Source: Sophora flavescens
Lineage: Eukaryota; Streptophyta; Magnoliopsida; Fabales; Fabaceae
DNA: 64,000 bases
Reading direction: 5' to 3'
Assembly: GCA_030762895.1 (NCBI GenBank)
Contig: CM061070.1
Coordinates: 52,905,557-52,969,556 of the forward strand
Part shown: positions 1-9,795 of the stretch, piece by piece
How the letters are laid out: each line of letters starts with the position of its first letter
How positions within the stretch are numbered: the first letter of the stretch is position 1
Notes under the pieces: generated by a model
What the model was told of the DNA's origin: nothing
Seen by the model: only the letters and a program-made list of their open reading frames with translations
Databases searched by the model: none
Program-made: the position numbers and the translations under genes

Positions 1-2
1 AT

Positions 3-1316
3 TATGCTAGTATTTGGTGGGATCGATTTGTTATTAGTAGGCGGAGAAATGGGGAGAGTCCTATTTGTACATGGGAAGAGATGAAGGCTGCCATGAGGAG
101 AAGATTTGTCCCTAGCCACTACCATAGGGACTTGTACTGGAGATTGCAAAGCCTAACTCAAGGTTCTATGAGTGTGGAAGATTACTACAAGGAGATGGAA
201 ATAGCCATGATTAGAGCAAATGTTGAAGAAGACCGAGAGGCAAATATGGCTAGATTCATTGGAGGATTAAAGAAGGAGATAGCTGATGTGGTAGAATTGC
301 AACATTATGTGGAGATGGAGGATTTGCTGCACAAAGCTATTCAAGTGGAAAGGCAACTAAAAGCTAAGAGCACTTCCAAATTTCCTTCTAATTATTCATG
401 GAAATCAAATTGGCAAAACAACAAATCTGTGCCAAAGACAAAAGAAGATGCAAAGGTCAAAAATTCAATTTTTGTACCCAAAGGTAAAATGGAGACTAAT
501 TCATCTTCTAGATCTCGTGATGTCAAATGTTACAGGTGTCAAGGAATTGGGCATATTGCTTCTCAATGCCCAAATAAAAGAGCCATGATACTATTGGACA
601 ATGGAGATATAGAGAGTGTGAGCTCAAGTGATGATGATATGCCATCTTTGGAGGATTGTAGTGATGTTGAGGTTGCTGAACCTGTAAATGGAGATGTACT
701 TGTTACTAGGGATGCTCTTAACATGAAACCTAAAGTAAATGGTGATGATGAGCAGCGTGAGCATATCTTTCATACAAGATGCCATGCCAATAATAAGGTA
801 TGCAGTTTAATCATTGATAGTGGTAGTTGCACAAATGTTGCTAGCGCCTTGTTGGTTGAGAAACTGAGTTTGCCCACTTTAAAGCATCCAAATCCATGTA
901 GACTCCAGTGGTTGAATGATTGTGGAGACATAAGGGTGACTAAGCAAGTGTTAATTTCATTCTCTATTGGGAAGTACAAGGATGAAGTTCTTTGTGATGT
1001 GGCTCCTATGCATGCTAGACATTTACTGCTTGGGCGTCCATGGCAATTTGATAGAAGAGTTACTCATGATGGGTACAAAAATAGATACAGTCTTGTTATG
1101 GACAATCACACCATTGATTTAACACCTCTCCAACCTACGGAGGCTTATGCTGACCAAATCAGAATTTCAAGAGAGTGTAAGTTGAGAGAAGAGCAAATGA
1201 GCTTAAAAGAAAAAGAGGGGAAAGATAAGAAAAATGAGAGTGAGCAAAAAAAGTCAGAAAACAAAGAAGAGAAAAATAAGAGAGTGAGTGGAAAAGAGAG
1301 ATTGAGAATGTTTTGA
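3..1316 (+). pseudogene. gag-protease region of gypsy family A copy 1
   Basis: Gag packages element RNA into virus-like particles and the aspartic protease matures the polyprotein. The frame is already open at base 3, so this is a continuation of gag and not a start; the ATG at 81 is internal by comparison with copy 3. Visible parts are the retrotransposon gag domain (IWWDRF, then SVEDYYKEME), a CCHC zinc knuckle CYRCQGIGHIASQC at 528-569, an acidic serine/aspartate linker, the protease active site IIDSGSCTNVAS near 810-845, a GRPWQFD motif, and a highly charged K/E-rich tail. The frame ends at 1316 after a small deletion relative to copies 2 and 3, which throws the linker to RT out of frame. 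It is inactive as it stands. Ty3/gypsy assignment is firm; lineage within gypsy is not resolved. Confidence 0.88.
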
Positions 1317-1884
1317 TAGCTATAGAGCAGCTACTTGTACTCCTGTACAAGGATGTTTTTCTCACTAACGACCTTAATTCTTCTTTTCCTAGTGAGTTTG
1401 TTTCCTTATTGCAGGAATTTGTTGATGTTTTTCTAGAAGAGGTTCCCTATGGATTACTTCCTTTAAGAGGTATTGAACATCAAATTGACTTCGTCCCAGG
1501 TGCTTCACTTCCAAACAGACCAACCTATAGATCAAGTCCCGAGGAAGCAAAGGAAATTCAAAGGCAAGTGGATGAATTCTTGCAAAAGGGATTTGTGAGG
1601 GAGAGTCTTAGCCCATGTTCTGTTCCTGTGATCTTGGTTCCAAAAAAGATGGAACATGGCGCATGTGTACTGACTGTCGAGCCATAAACAAAATCATTGT
1701 AAAGTATAGATATCCTATCCCTAGATTGGATGATATGCTTCTTGTGTGTTTTCTAAAATTAATTTGAAGAGTGGATACTATCAAATTCGCATGAAAGAAG
1801 GTGATGAATGGATAACAGCTTTTAAAACAAAATATGGTTTGTATGAGTGGTTAGTGATGCCATTTGGCTTAACTAATGCACCCA
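1317..1884 (+). pseudogene. Reverse transcriptase N-terminal part, gypsy family A copy 1
   Basis: RT makes element cDNA from the packaged RNA. The pieces read LLQEFVDVF, LRGIEHQIDFVPG, a VPVILVPKK motif, then SGYYQIRM and FGLTNAP, all diagnostic of the gypsy RT fingers and palm. A one-base loss in the A-run before 1650 shifts the frame and gives a stop at 1685-1687. A second deletion near 1740 removes the D-E-L-H-G stretch that copy 3 keeps. The residue normally Asp in the first catalytic motif (S-K-I-D-L-K-S-G) is Asn here. Homology ends at 1884, before the YxDD box, because another LTR follows. The region is non-functional and truncated. Confidence 0.87.
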
Positions 1885-2099
1885 TGATGAACCTCTGTTT
1901 GACTGGTTTTATAACTAGTAAAGACCTTGGCTTTATGCTTATTTTATATCATTTTCACCCAAATTAGACTTGATTGTCCTTAAGTAGTATTTTGAGTCTG
2001 TAAAGTGTTTTTAAGTTAATTTAGTTGATTTAGAGTTAAATAAAATACTTATTATATTTTCTTATTTTCAGGTTAATAAAAGGAATAAATCTGGAGTCT

Positions 2100-2398
2100 T
2101 TCGCCCCGCGAGAAGGCTGTTCGCCCCGCGAACCAGAAGGTGACTGTTCCTGAAAATTGCAAAACTTTCTGTCTCGCCCCGCGAAGAAGGACTCGCCTCG
2201 CGAGTACTTGGAAGTCAGAGAGCATCACGGTTTACCCGTGTTGAAGGTCACGGGCGTTACAATTGGGAATTTGAAGAGTTCGCCTCGCGAAGATATGCTC
2301 GCCTCACGAGAAGACCAAGAGTTGCAGACCTTTCGCATAATTCGCCTCGCGAGCAGTGCTTCGCCTCGCGAGGCCTTGGATTCCAGAAATTGTATATA
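2100..2398 (+). promoter_or_regulatory. U3 promoter with eight TCGCCYCGCGA motifs and TATA box
   Basis: Eight copies of TCGCCCCGCGA or TCGCCTCGCGA (one reads CCTCACGA) occur near 2100, 2120, 2174, 2191, 2280, 2299, 2341 and 2360. They stand out as a CpG-dense island in an otherwise AT-rich LTR. Each contains the near-palindrome CGCGA/TCGCG. A TATATAAA box follows the last copy by about 20 bp, so they occupy the proximal promoter of U3. A role as activator sites or methylation targets is inference; the repeats and the TATA box are directly visible. Confidence 0.6.
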
Positions 2399-2641
2399 AA
2401 CTGCTCTATGGCAGAATGAAGTTAGTCAGTCATAGTGTGGGCAAGTGAGGCTAGTCAGTTTTGGCTAGTCTTAGCTAGTCAGTAGTTGTAGTTTGTTTTC
2501 TTTCCTTTTCTGCCTATGTTTGTTATGGAGAAATAGTCTCCTAGATTAATCTACTGTAATTGGTTTCTATCCATACTTGAGGTTCTTGTATTTCATGTTT
2601 TCATTTCCTTTTCTCTTTTCAATGCCATGCTTTATATTTCT

Positions 2642-2790
2642 GTTTGCTTAATTCAGGAGTATATTGTGTTGTGTTGGTTTATCTCGGTGATATCATGTTC
2701 CTATATATAATCGCGTTTGCTTAATTCGCGTGTGTACGTTTCGTGTTCGCTTAGTTCACGAAGTGCTTAACCCCGTTTGCTTAATTCGGG
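2642..2790 (+). repeat. Four spaced copies of GTTTGCTTAATTC in R/U5
   Basis: The 13-mer GTTTGCTTAATTC, with variants, occurs near 2642, 2705, 2745 (GTTCGCTTAGTTC) and 2774. Each is followed by a short variable purine/GC tail. The spacing is irregular (roughly 62, 41 and 29 bp), so this is a dispersed motif and not a tandem satellite. It lies downstream of the TATA box, hence in the transcribed part of the LTR. Confidence 0.5.
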
Positions 2791-3141
2791 AATAGGGACA
2801 TATATCTGTAGTAGTGGTTCCGCTTGTGAATTATTGCTACAACCGGGAGGGGATTAGAATCTGCTTAGGGCCAGGAATTTGCATGAACCGATGATAGTTG
2901 GGAAACCAAAAGCAGTAGGTTAATCGCTTTAGTTTATTTGTTAATCTGTTTTACTGCTCTGTTTTCTTTCTTTGTTCTGTTTTTTTTGGTTTCAATCCAA
3001 AACCCCCCATTTCTAACTTTTTCTGTTAATAATAACAACACTAAAGAGTCCTTGAGAGACGATCCGAGTTGTCGCTCTACACTACATTATTTTTGTAAAT
3101 GCTCGTTCTTTTTGGCGCGTGGCGACAGCACGTTCAAAAAT

Positions 3142-3159
3142 TGGCGCCGTTGCCGGGGA
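3142..3159 (+). other. Primer binding site, tRNA-Asp
   Basis: TGGCGCCGTTGCCGGGGA is an 18-nt exact complement of the 3' end of plant tRNA-Asp (CCA included). It sits five bases after the LTR 3' CA, the canonical position for minus-strand priming. tRNA-Asp priming is characteristic of the Athila group of plant Ty3/gypsy elements, which is the reason for that lineage suggestion. Confidence 0.85.
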
Positions 3160-3271
3160 CTCTGTTTTGTTGTTATTAGCAAAAAAATAAAAAAAATAAA
3201 AAAAAATAATAATAAATTTTTTTTTTTGCTAATTAGTTTTGTCTGCATTGTCTGGTTGTGAATTTTACCCC

Positions 3272-4402
3272 ATGGATAATTATATGCGAAATTATGTGCC
3301 TAATGTTTATTATGAGCAACCATGCATGTATTATCCTAATTTTAGTGAGCCACCACCATACTATCCTAGCCAAGTGACCACCTCTACACCTTCCGAACCT
3401 TCCCTAGAGGACCTGTGCAAACAGATGACTGCACAGATAAATGCACATATGGAAGGAATGATGCAACAAATGACCGAGCAAACTCAACGGATGATAGAGG
3501 AAAATCAACAGAGGATGGAGGCTCAATACCAGAGGGACCAAGCTGAATCTCGGAAGTTGTGGGCTCTAATTGATCAAGTTACCGCCAACTCGGCTGCAAT
3601 GCTAACTCCACAGCCCCTTGAGGAACATAAGGAGTCACAGATAGTTATTCCTGAAAATACCTCTGATGATGATTGTGATAATATTTCTATTGATGATGAA
3701 TTGTGTGTTGAATCCCCTGATTCTAATGATTGTTATTGTGATGGCAGTGCTGCTTTGTGTATATTCTGTTATGCAGCTTTATACTGTTCAGGAAACATAG
3801 AGAAGGAGGATCAGGAGGACATCCGCTCCACCGTTCCTGAGGATGATGAAAAACCTGTGGAAGTAGATGATTCAATTAAATCAGATGAATGTGTTGAGAG
3901 TAATGGGGTGGATGCACTGTGTGAAGAATTCCCAGACATTCTAACTTTTTCTGATTCATTTTCTTGTAACATATGTACTAACACTAACCTTTGTGTGGTG
4001 TGTGCTGAAATTTCTGCATGTATAGCAGGTGATGAATTTGTTCGTGCAGTGAATGAAGAAAGTGCAGAAAATGAAGCAGCACCAGTAACCCCAGCTAACT
4101 GTTTGCCACCTCCCCCTGAGGAACCAGTGATGGAGTTCAAGCCTTTGGATTCTGCACCATGGTCGGTCCAAGAGGTTGAGCCCCACTTCTATTGGGGAGA
4201 CTTTGTAGAGAAAGCGGTCGTCTGTGACCCGAGAAGGAGTGAGAAGTCCGCCGCACTCGGCGAGGTCATCATGGTTGTCAAACGCTCACCTCCAGATCAA
4301 AGCTGCAAGTTAAGGAAGCTTGGAATGAACTTCCAGTCTTTGGCTATCACGTGGGCCTTATGCTACAAGCAATGGGATCCTGGTGGAACCGCCCTTCAAT
4401 GA
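3272..4402 (+). CDS. Unrecognised 376-aa ORF in gag position (coiled coil plus Cys-rich)
   Basis: The ORF begins at the first ATG after the primer binding site and an A/T-homopolymer leader; the open frame extends upstream to about 3239 but has no ATG there. I do not recognise the protein. In order it shows a Tyr/Pro-rich N-terminus (MDNYMRNYVPNVYYEQP), a Met/Gln/Glu-rich stretch around residues 60-110 that looks like a coiled coil (QQMTEQTQRMIEENQQRMEA), an acidic middle with two Cys-rich patches (ELCVESPDSNDCYCDG; then SFSCNICTNTNLCVVC), and a basic C-terminus. It has no retrotransposon gag signature, CCHC knuckle, protease or RT. Its place directly after a PBS suggests a gag-like or accessory protein of a non-autonomous Athila-type element, which is inference. 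The last 40 residues may already be frameshifted. Confidence 0.5.
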   Translation: MDNYMRNYVPNVYYEQPCMYYPNFSEPPPYYPSQVTTSTPSEPSLEDLCKQMTAQINAHMEGMMQQMTEQTQRMIEENQQRMEAQYQRDQAESRKLWALIDQVTANSAAMLTPQPLEEHKESQIVIPENTSDDDCDNISIDDELCVESPDSNDCYCDGSAALCIFCYAALYCSGNIEKEDQEDIRSTVPEDDEKPVEVDDSIKSDECVESNGVDALCEEFPDILTFSDSFSCNICTNTNLCVVCAEISACIAGDEFVRAVNEESAENEAAPVTPANCLPPPPEEPVMEFKPLDSAPWSVQEVEPHFYWGDFVEKAVVCDPRRSEKSAALGEVIMVVKRSPPDQSCKLRKLGMNFQSLAITWALCYKQWDPGGTALQ

Positions 4403-5000
4403 GTTTTTCTTAACCTTGCTCTTTTAATTTTCTCTTCCTTGCTTTATTTCTGCTTTGTTTTCAATAAAGCTCCTGAATAATTTGAGAAGCTCAGGAGTTG
4501 TGTCGAGTCTTTTGTTGGCAAGTTTATTGGATTTTATTAATTTTTGCATAGATTGATTGCATGATAGTGTTGACTGTTTTCCCCCTAGGACTTGAAATTT
4601 TTTGAAATTTGATCCCCATATGATTGAAAACTGAACTTTGAGATTTTGTTATGATGGCATGATTTATGATAAGTTTGGGGTGATAGGGAGCACACACTAG
4701 GGATAGAATCTCTTTCAAATAATTTGCAAAACAATGTCCAGGTGAGGTTTTGAGCCTCCAACATGTTTTAAATTGTGTGAAAATCACTTTTTAAGTTGCA
4801 CTTTCCTGAATTTGCTTGAATCTCTTTTTGGTTTGCATGATTATATGTTTGCTTCAAATGATTTAGGCATGTTCTTTGTAAATAGCTACTTAGCCTAAAA
4901 ATAACCAATTCCTAATGCATGTTCCCTAGTTAGCCCATTGAGCCTATTAGCCTGTTAATTCTTGATAACCTAATGTTATAAGCCCAAAAATCTGGAAAAC
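4403..5000 (+). other. Non-coding interior of the Athila-type element
   Basis: There is no supported gene here. The stretch is AT-rich, with an AATAAA at 4464 and a weak 7-bp inverted repeat (CTCCTGA at 4470-4476, TCAGGAG at 4491-4497). It ends at the assembly gap. No LTR end, polypurine tract or gypsy domain is visible. Confidence 0.5.
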
Positions 5001-5500
5001 NNNNNNNNNNNNNNNNNNNNNNNNNNNNNNNNNNNNNNNNNNNNNNNNNNNNNNNNNNNNNNNNNNNNNNNNNNNNNNNNNNNNNNNNNNNNNNNNNNNN
5101 NNNNNNNNNNNNNNNNNNNNNNNNNNNNNNNNNNNNNNNNNNNNNNNNNNNNNNNNNNNNNNNNNNNNNNNNNNNNNNNNNNNNNNNNNNNNNNNNNNNN
5201 NNNNNNNNNNNNNNNNNNNNNNNNNNNNNNNNNNNNNNNNNNNNNNNNNNNNNNNNNNNNNNNNNNNNNNNNNNNNNNNNNNNNNNNNNNNNNNNNNNNN
5301 NNNNNNNNNNNNNNNNNNNNNNNNNNNNNNNNNNNNNNNNNNNNNNNNNNNNNNNNNNNNNNNNNNNNNNNNNNNNNNNNNNNNNNNNNNNNNNNNNNNN
5401 NNNNNNNNNNNNNNNNNNNNNNNNNNNNNNNNNNNNNNNNNNNNNNNNNNNNNNNNNNNNNNNNNNNNNNNNNNNNNNNNNNNNNNNNNNNNNNNNNNNN
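5001..5500. other. Assembly gap, 500 N
   Basis: Exactly 500 N, which looks like a nominal gap size. Comparison with copia 2 shows that the missing DNA must contain at least about 1.4 kb of copia leader plus a 1.44-kb 5' LTR. It probably also holds the 3' part of gypsy family A copy 2 and the 3' end of the Athila-type element, so the true gap is much larger than 500 bp. Confidence 0.95.
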
Positions 5501-6139
5501 ATGTATGTATATAGTATGTTAAAAGATGTTTAACTAATATATGTATGAGATGCATGTATGAAAATAGTAAGTTAAAGAGTTTAACAAATGATGAGATCAA
5601 GTTTTAATCAAACCCCTCAAAAGGAAATATTAAGTCACATTTAAAGGCCTTCCGATGCATGGCACTCGTCAAGACTACTATCGATTAAGTGTGGGTCCGC
5701 CAAAGCGGGGTACCTTTATCTATAATAGTAAGGCGCGATGGGACAAATGTAATGTTCAACTGCTATCCATTGGGTCTGACTTAACTAAGCCAACTTCAAT
5801 AGGATTGAAAGGCTTAGAGGCTCATAAGTTGGGCTTTAGTCCATGTGATGGATTAGAATAAGAGTTATTCACCCAACTATCCAAGAGTTGCATGAGATGC
5901 AATCGGAAAGTGTTTCCTACCTAAATAACCGAATTTTGGGTGATCAGCCAAAGCCGACTTAAAGCTAGGTGAAATATGGATCTTGGCCCACTAGAAAATC
6001 TTCCAACGGGATTTTCTGAATCAATGATGAGGGTCATTGTTTTGAGTAAAATAGTGGGAGGCGTATTTAATTAAAGACCTTATTAAATAACTTCATGGCA
6101 TGATACTTATAGTTTGCATATTTATCTCTGTAGATTACC
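5501..6139 (+). other. Copia 1 leader, 3' part
   Basis: Untranslated leader upstream of the gag ATG at 6140. It aligns base for base, with few changes, to 20767-21425 of copia 2 in reverse. The beginning is rich in ATGTATG and ATGCATGTATG repeats. No gene is seen; short ORFs here are not conserved as proteins. Confidence 0.75.
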
Positions 6140-6540
6140 ATGGCATCAAACACATCAAGTAACCTGTCATTGCGATCCGTCCTTGAGAAGGACAAACTAT
6201 CCGGAACGAATTTTCTGGACTGGTACAGAAACTTGAGGATTGTCCTCAAACATGAGAAAAAGCTGTATGTTCTTGAGGAGCCTATTCCTGAGAAGCCACC
6301 GGCTTCAAGTGCTCCTAGGGCTGACAGGGATGCTTATAAGAAGCATCAGGATGACGCCTTAGACGTGGGCCGTCTTATGCTTGCTGCCACAACCTCTGAG
6401 CTGCAAAAGCAACATGAGACCATGGAGGCGTACGATATGATCGTGCACCTCAAGCTGCTCTACCAAGAGCAAGCAAGCAAGAGGAACTGCCCAAAATACC
6501 TGGAAGAAAGCAAGAAGAAGAAGGGAAGTGAGACTTCCAC
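6140..6540 (+). pseudogene. Copia 1 gag, internally deleted
   Basis: Copia gag forms the particle shell and binds RNA. The start at 6140 (MASNTSSNLSLRSVLEKDKL, then FLDWYRNLRIVLKHEKK) is the typical copia gag N-terminus and is shared with copia 2. After about 110 residues the protein jumps from LLYQEQ to KRNCPKYLEE, the last few residues of a CCHC knuckle. The middle of gag and the first three zinc ligands are missing. Copia 2 has exactly the same junction, so the deletion is older than both insertions. The frame remains open across it and continues into protease. Confidence 0.82.
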
Positions 6541-7900
6541 TTCAGGTATGTTTGTTATAGAAGTCAATTTATCTACTTATGCATCATGGGTATTAGATAC
6601 CGGATATGGTTCTCACATTTGTACAAATGTGCAGGATCTAAACAGGAGTAGACCATTGGCAAAGGGCGAAGTCGACCTACGAGTTGGAAATGGAGCAAAG
6701 GTTGCTGCTTTAGCCGTAGGGACTTATGTATTGACTTTGCCCACTGGGCTTACTATTCAGTTAGAGAACTGTTATTTTGTGCCTGCAATTAGCTGGAATA
6801 TCATTTCCATTTCTTGTTTGGACAAGATTGGTTTTTCTTTTATAATAAAGAACAAAAGTTGTTCTATTTATTTGGATGATATTTTCTATGCTAGTGCACA
6901 CATGAGTAATGGACTTTATGTCCTTGATCTTGAAATGCCCATCTATAACGTAAATACTAAGAGGATCAAACCAAATGAGTTGAACCCGTCTTATCTTTGG
7001 CATTGTCGTTTAGGCCATATAAATGAGAAGCGCATTTCGAAGCTCCATAAAGATGGACTCTTGGACTCATTTGATTATGAATCATATGAGATATGTGAGT
7101 CTTGTTTATTGGGAAAGATGACTAAAGCTCCATTCACCGGCAAAGGTGAAAGAGCCAACGATCTTTTGGGTCTTATACATAGCGATGTATGCGGACCCCT
7201 AAACACATTAGCTAGAGGTGGTTTTCAGTACTTCATCACATTTACTTGATGATTTCAGTAGATATGGATTTGTGTATCTTATGAAACATAAATCGGAATC
7301 CTTTGAAAAGTTCAAGGAATTCAAAAATGAGGTACAAAACCAACTTGGTAAAAATATTAAAGCTCTTCGATCAGATCGAGGTGGTGAATATTTGAGCCTA
7401 GAGTTTGATGATCATCCGAGAGAGTGTGGGATTTTATCTCAACTCACTCCACCTGGAACACCACAATGGAATGGTGTTTACGAGAGGAGAAATCGAACCT
7501 TGTTGGACATGGTTCGGTCTATGATGAGTCATGCAAACCTTCCAAACTCCTTTCGGGGATATGCTCTATTGACAACTTTTTACACTTAACCGTGTTCCAT
7601 CCAAAACGGTAGAAAAGACACCATATGAGATATGGACTGGTAGACGACCCAAAGCATGTCTTTTATGAAGATTTGGGGTTGTGAAGCATATGTAAAACGT
7701 CAAGTTTCTAATAAGCTTGATCCCAAATCTGATAAATGCTTCTTTGTGGGGTATCCCAAAGAAACCAAGGGATACTATTTCTATAATCCTTCCGAAGGCA
7801 AAGTGTTTGTCGCACGGACTTGGTGTATTCCTAGAAAAGGAGTTTATCTCCATAGGAACCAGTGGGAGGAAGATAGAACTTGAAGAAATTCAAGAATCAC
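6541..7900 (+). pseudogene. Copia 1 protease and integrase
   Basis: The protease active site is at 6596-6604 (D-T-G); the following residue is Tyr where copia 2 has Cys. A gag-pre-integrase zinc domain follows (LWHCRLGH at 6995-7018, then CESCLLGK). The integrase core shows H-S-D-V-C-G-P with Asp at 7184-7186, L-R-S-D-R-G-G-E-Y with Asp at 7374-7376, and N-G-V-Y-E-R-R-N with Glu at 7482-7484, so the D,D,E triad is present. A one-base insertion near 7244 separates the first Asp from the other two and creates a stop at 7247-7249. Further frameshifts lie near 7580 and 7830. The enzyme would insert cDNA into the genome but cannot be made from this copy. Confidence 0.86.
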
Positions 7901-8169
7901 AGAGTAGTGACCTACCATTGGTGGAACAGGAGCAACCTTCACGAGAATGTTGTGGAGGAACAACCCGCTCCAAGAGTGCACAAGACCAGCGTAGGTCTAA
8001 CAGGGATACGTCACCAGCCGAGAGAGATATGGATTTCTCATGACTCCACAAGGTGATGTATTGCTCATGGATCAAGATGAGCCTGTGACCTACCGAGGAG
8101 GCCATTACGGCCCGAGAATCGAGAAGTGGCTTGAGGCCATGAAATCGAGATGGATTCCATGTACACCAA

Positions 8170-9661
8170 CCAGGTATGGACCTTGGTAGAGCCACCGAAG
8201 GGGTAAAACCTATAGGGTGCAAGTGGGTTTTCAAAAAGAAAACTGACATGGATGGTAAGTTACACACCTTTAAGGCGCGATTGGTCGCTAAGGGTTTCAA
8301 GCAAATTCATGGTGTCGACTATGATGAGACCTTTTCACCTGTTGCGATGATTAAATCCGTCCGGATCTTACTTGCTTTCGCTGCATACCATGATTATGAG
8401 ATATGGCGGATGGATGTCAAAACTGCCTTCCTTAATGGAAAGCTTCTTGAGGATGTGTACATGACACAACCTGAAGGCTTTGACATTTCGAGAGGATGCT
8501 CGAAAGGTATGTAAATTGCAGCGGTCAATCTATGGATTGAAGCAAGCTTCCAAGGTTGGAACCTTCGTTTTGATGATCTTTGTAAGACAAGATGCGGATT
8601 CATCAAAAATGAAGATGAACCTTGTTTCTACAAGAAGGTTAGTGGGAGCATTGTCGTTTTTCAGTTTATATATTTATATGACAAATAAATAATTGGCAAT
8701 GACATACCTACACTAAAAAATGTAAATAACAGGTTAGGGCATTGCATCTCTATGAAAGATTTGGGTGAGGCTACCTATGTATTAGGAATCAGGATCTATA
8801 GGGATAGATCGCTGAAATTGCTTGGCCTAAGTCAGAGTACATACATAGACAAAGTGTTGAGACGCTTTAACATGCATGAATCCAAGAAAGGACTCTTGCC
8901 TATGTCACATGGTATATGCCTATCAAAGGCACAATCCCCTTCCACTCAAGAAGAAAGGGATCGCATGAGTAAGATTCCATATGCATCCGCAATTGGATCT
9001 ATCATGTATGCCATGTTATGTACTCGACCAGATGTGTCGTATGCTTTAAGCATCACGAGCGGTACCCGATCGATCCCGTGAAAGTCAGTGGTCTGTCGTC
9101 AAGAACATCCTTAAGTACTTGAGAAGAACTAAGGATTCGTTCTTGGTGTATGGAGGCGAGGAAGAGCTTGCTGTAATAGGTTACACCGATGCTAGCTTCC
9201 AGACCGATAAGGATGATTCCAGATCGCAATCTGGTTATGTGTTCTGCCTGAATGGCGGGGCTGTGAGCTGGAAAAGTTCGAAGCTGGAAACAGATTGCCG
9301 ATTCTACTACAGAGGTCGAGTATATTGCTGCCTCCAATGCAAGCAAAGGAGGCTGTTTGGATCGGGAAGTTCATTATCTGAGCTTGGTACGGTTCCTGAT
9401 ATTGTGGACCCCATTGATCTCTATTGTGATAACAATGGGGCCATTGCACAAGCTAAGGAACCTAGATCTCATCAGCGATCCAAACATATACTTAGGCGCT
9501 TCCATCTCATTCGAGAGATTATCGATAGAGGAGATGTGAAGATATGCAGAGTACCAACGCTTGATAACGTTGCTGACCCACTTACGAAACCTCTTGCTCA
9601 ACAGAAGCATGAAGGTCACACTAGATCGATGGGCATTAGATTTATGCATGATTGGCTCTAG
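8170..9661 (+). pseudogene. Copia 1 reverse transcriptase and RNase H
   Basis: RT pieces include GCKWVFKKK, FKARLVAKGF, the first catalytic region MDVKTAFLNG near 8410, and LQRSIYGLKQAS. The Y-V-D-D box is destroyed: where copia 2 keeps it, copia 1 reads a degraded segment with stops around 8664-8740. RT resumes with MKDLGEATYVLGI and ends in RPDVSYAL. RNase H follows (GYTDASF, with Asp at 9187-9189; then CDNNGAIAQA, RSKHI) and terminates at 9661, just before the PPT. The segment between RT and RNase H and the region near 9300 carry further indels. Not functional. Confidence 0.86.
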
Positions 9662-9662
9662 T

Positions 9663-9675
9663 GCTAGTGGGAGAT
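9663..9675 (+). other. Polypurine tract of copia 1
   Basis: GCTAGTGGGAGAT lies directly before the LTR TGTTGG. This is the usual copia plus-strand primer layout, and the equivalent in copia 2 is at 17238-17252 on the other strand. Confidence 0.75.
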
Positions 9676-9732
9676 TGTTGGTGTAAGCCCTAGAGGCCAA
9701 TGTATTTCTTTAGACTTACATTTGTATCTTGC

Positions 9733-9795
<63 letters not shown>

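Larger units (their letters stand above)
1..1884 (+). mobile_element. Ty3/gypsy retrotransposon, family A copy 1, partial
   Basis: The window opens inside the gag gene of a Ty3/gypsy element, which then runs through zinc knuckle, protease and the first part of reverse transcriptase. It matches two further copies on the - strand (11124-14504, and 53062-56567 plus 34268-34705), so its 5' LTR and gag start lie outside the window. Homology to RT stops after 1884, within the N-A-P codons of the RT palm region, where an unrelated LTR beginning TGATGAACC starts. The rest of pol is not seen before the gap at 5001. Confidence 0.9.
1885..3136 (+). repeat. 5' LTR of an Athila-type (tRNA-Asp primed) element
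   Basis: The left edge is placed where RT homology of the host element stops, at TGATGAACC. The right edge is the CA of GACAGCACGTTCA, five bases before a perfect tRNA-Asp primer binding site. This gives a 1,252-bp LTR with TG...CA ends. It holds a CpG-rich motif cluster at 2100-2375, a TATA box at 2391-2398 and a T-rich 3' part. The matching 3' LTR is not seen and should lie in or beyond the N gap, so the boundaries rest on one copy only. Confidence 0.72.

Noticed and set aside
3142..3159. tRNA gene fragment
   Set aside because: Only the acceptor/T-arm complement is present and it sits next to an LTR end, so it is a primer binding site.
4947..5600. 217-codon - strand open frame across the gap
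   Set aside because: Almost all its codons are N; the ends are copia leader and unrelated AT-rich sequence.
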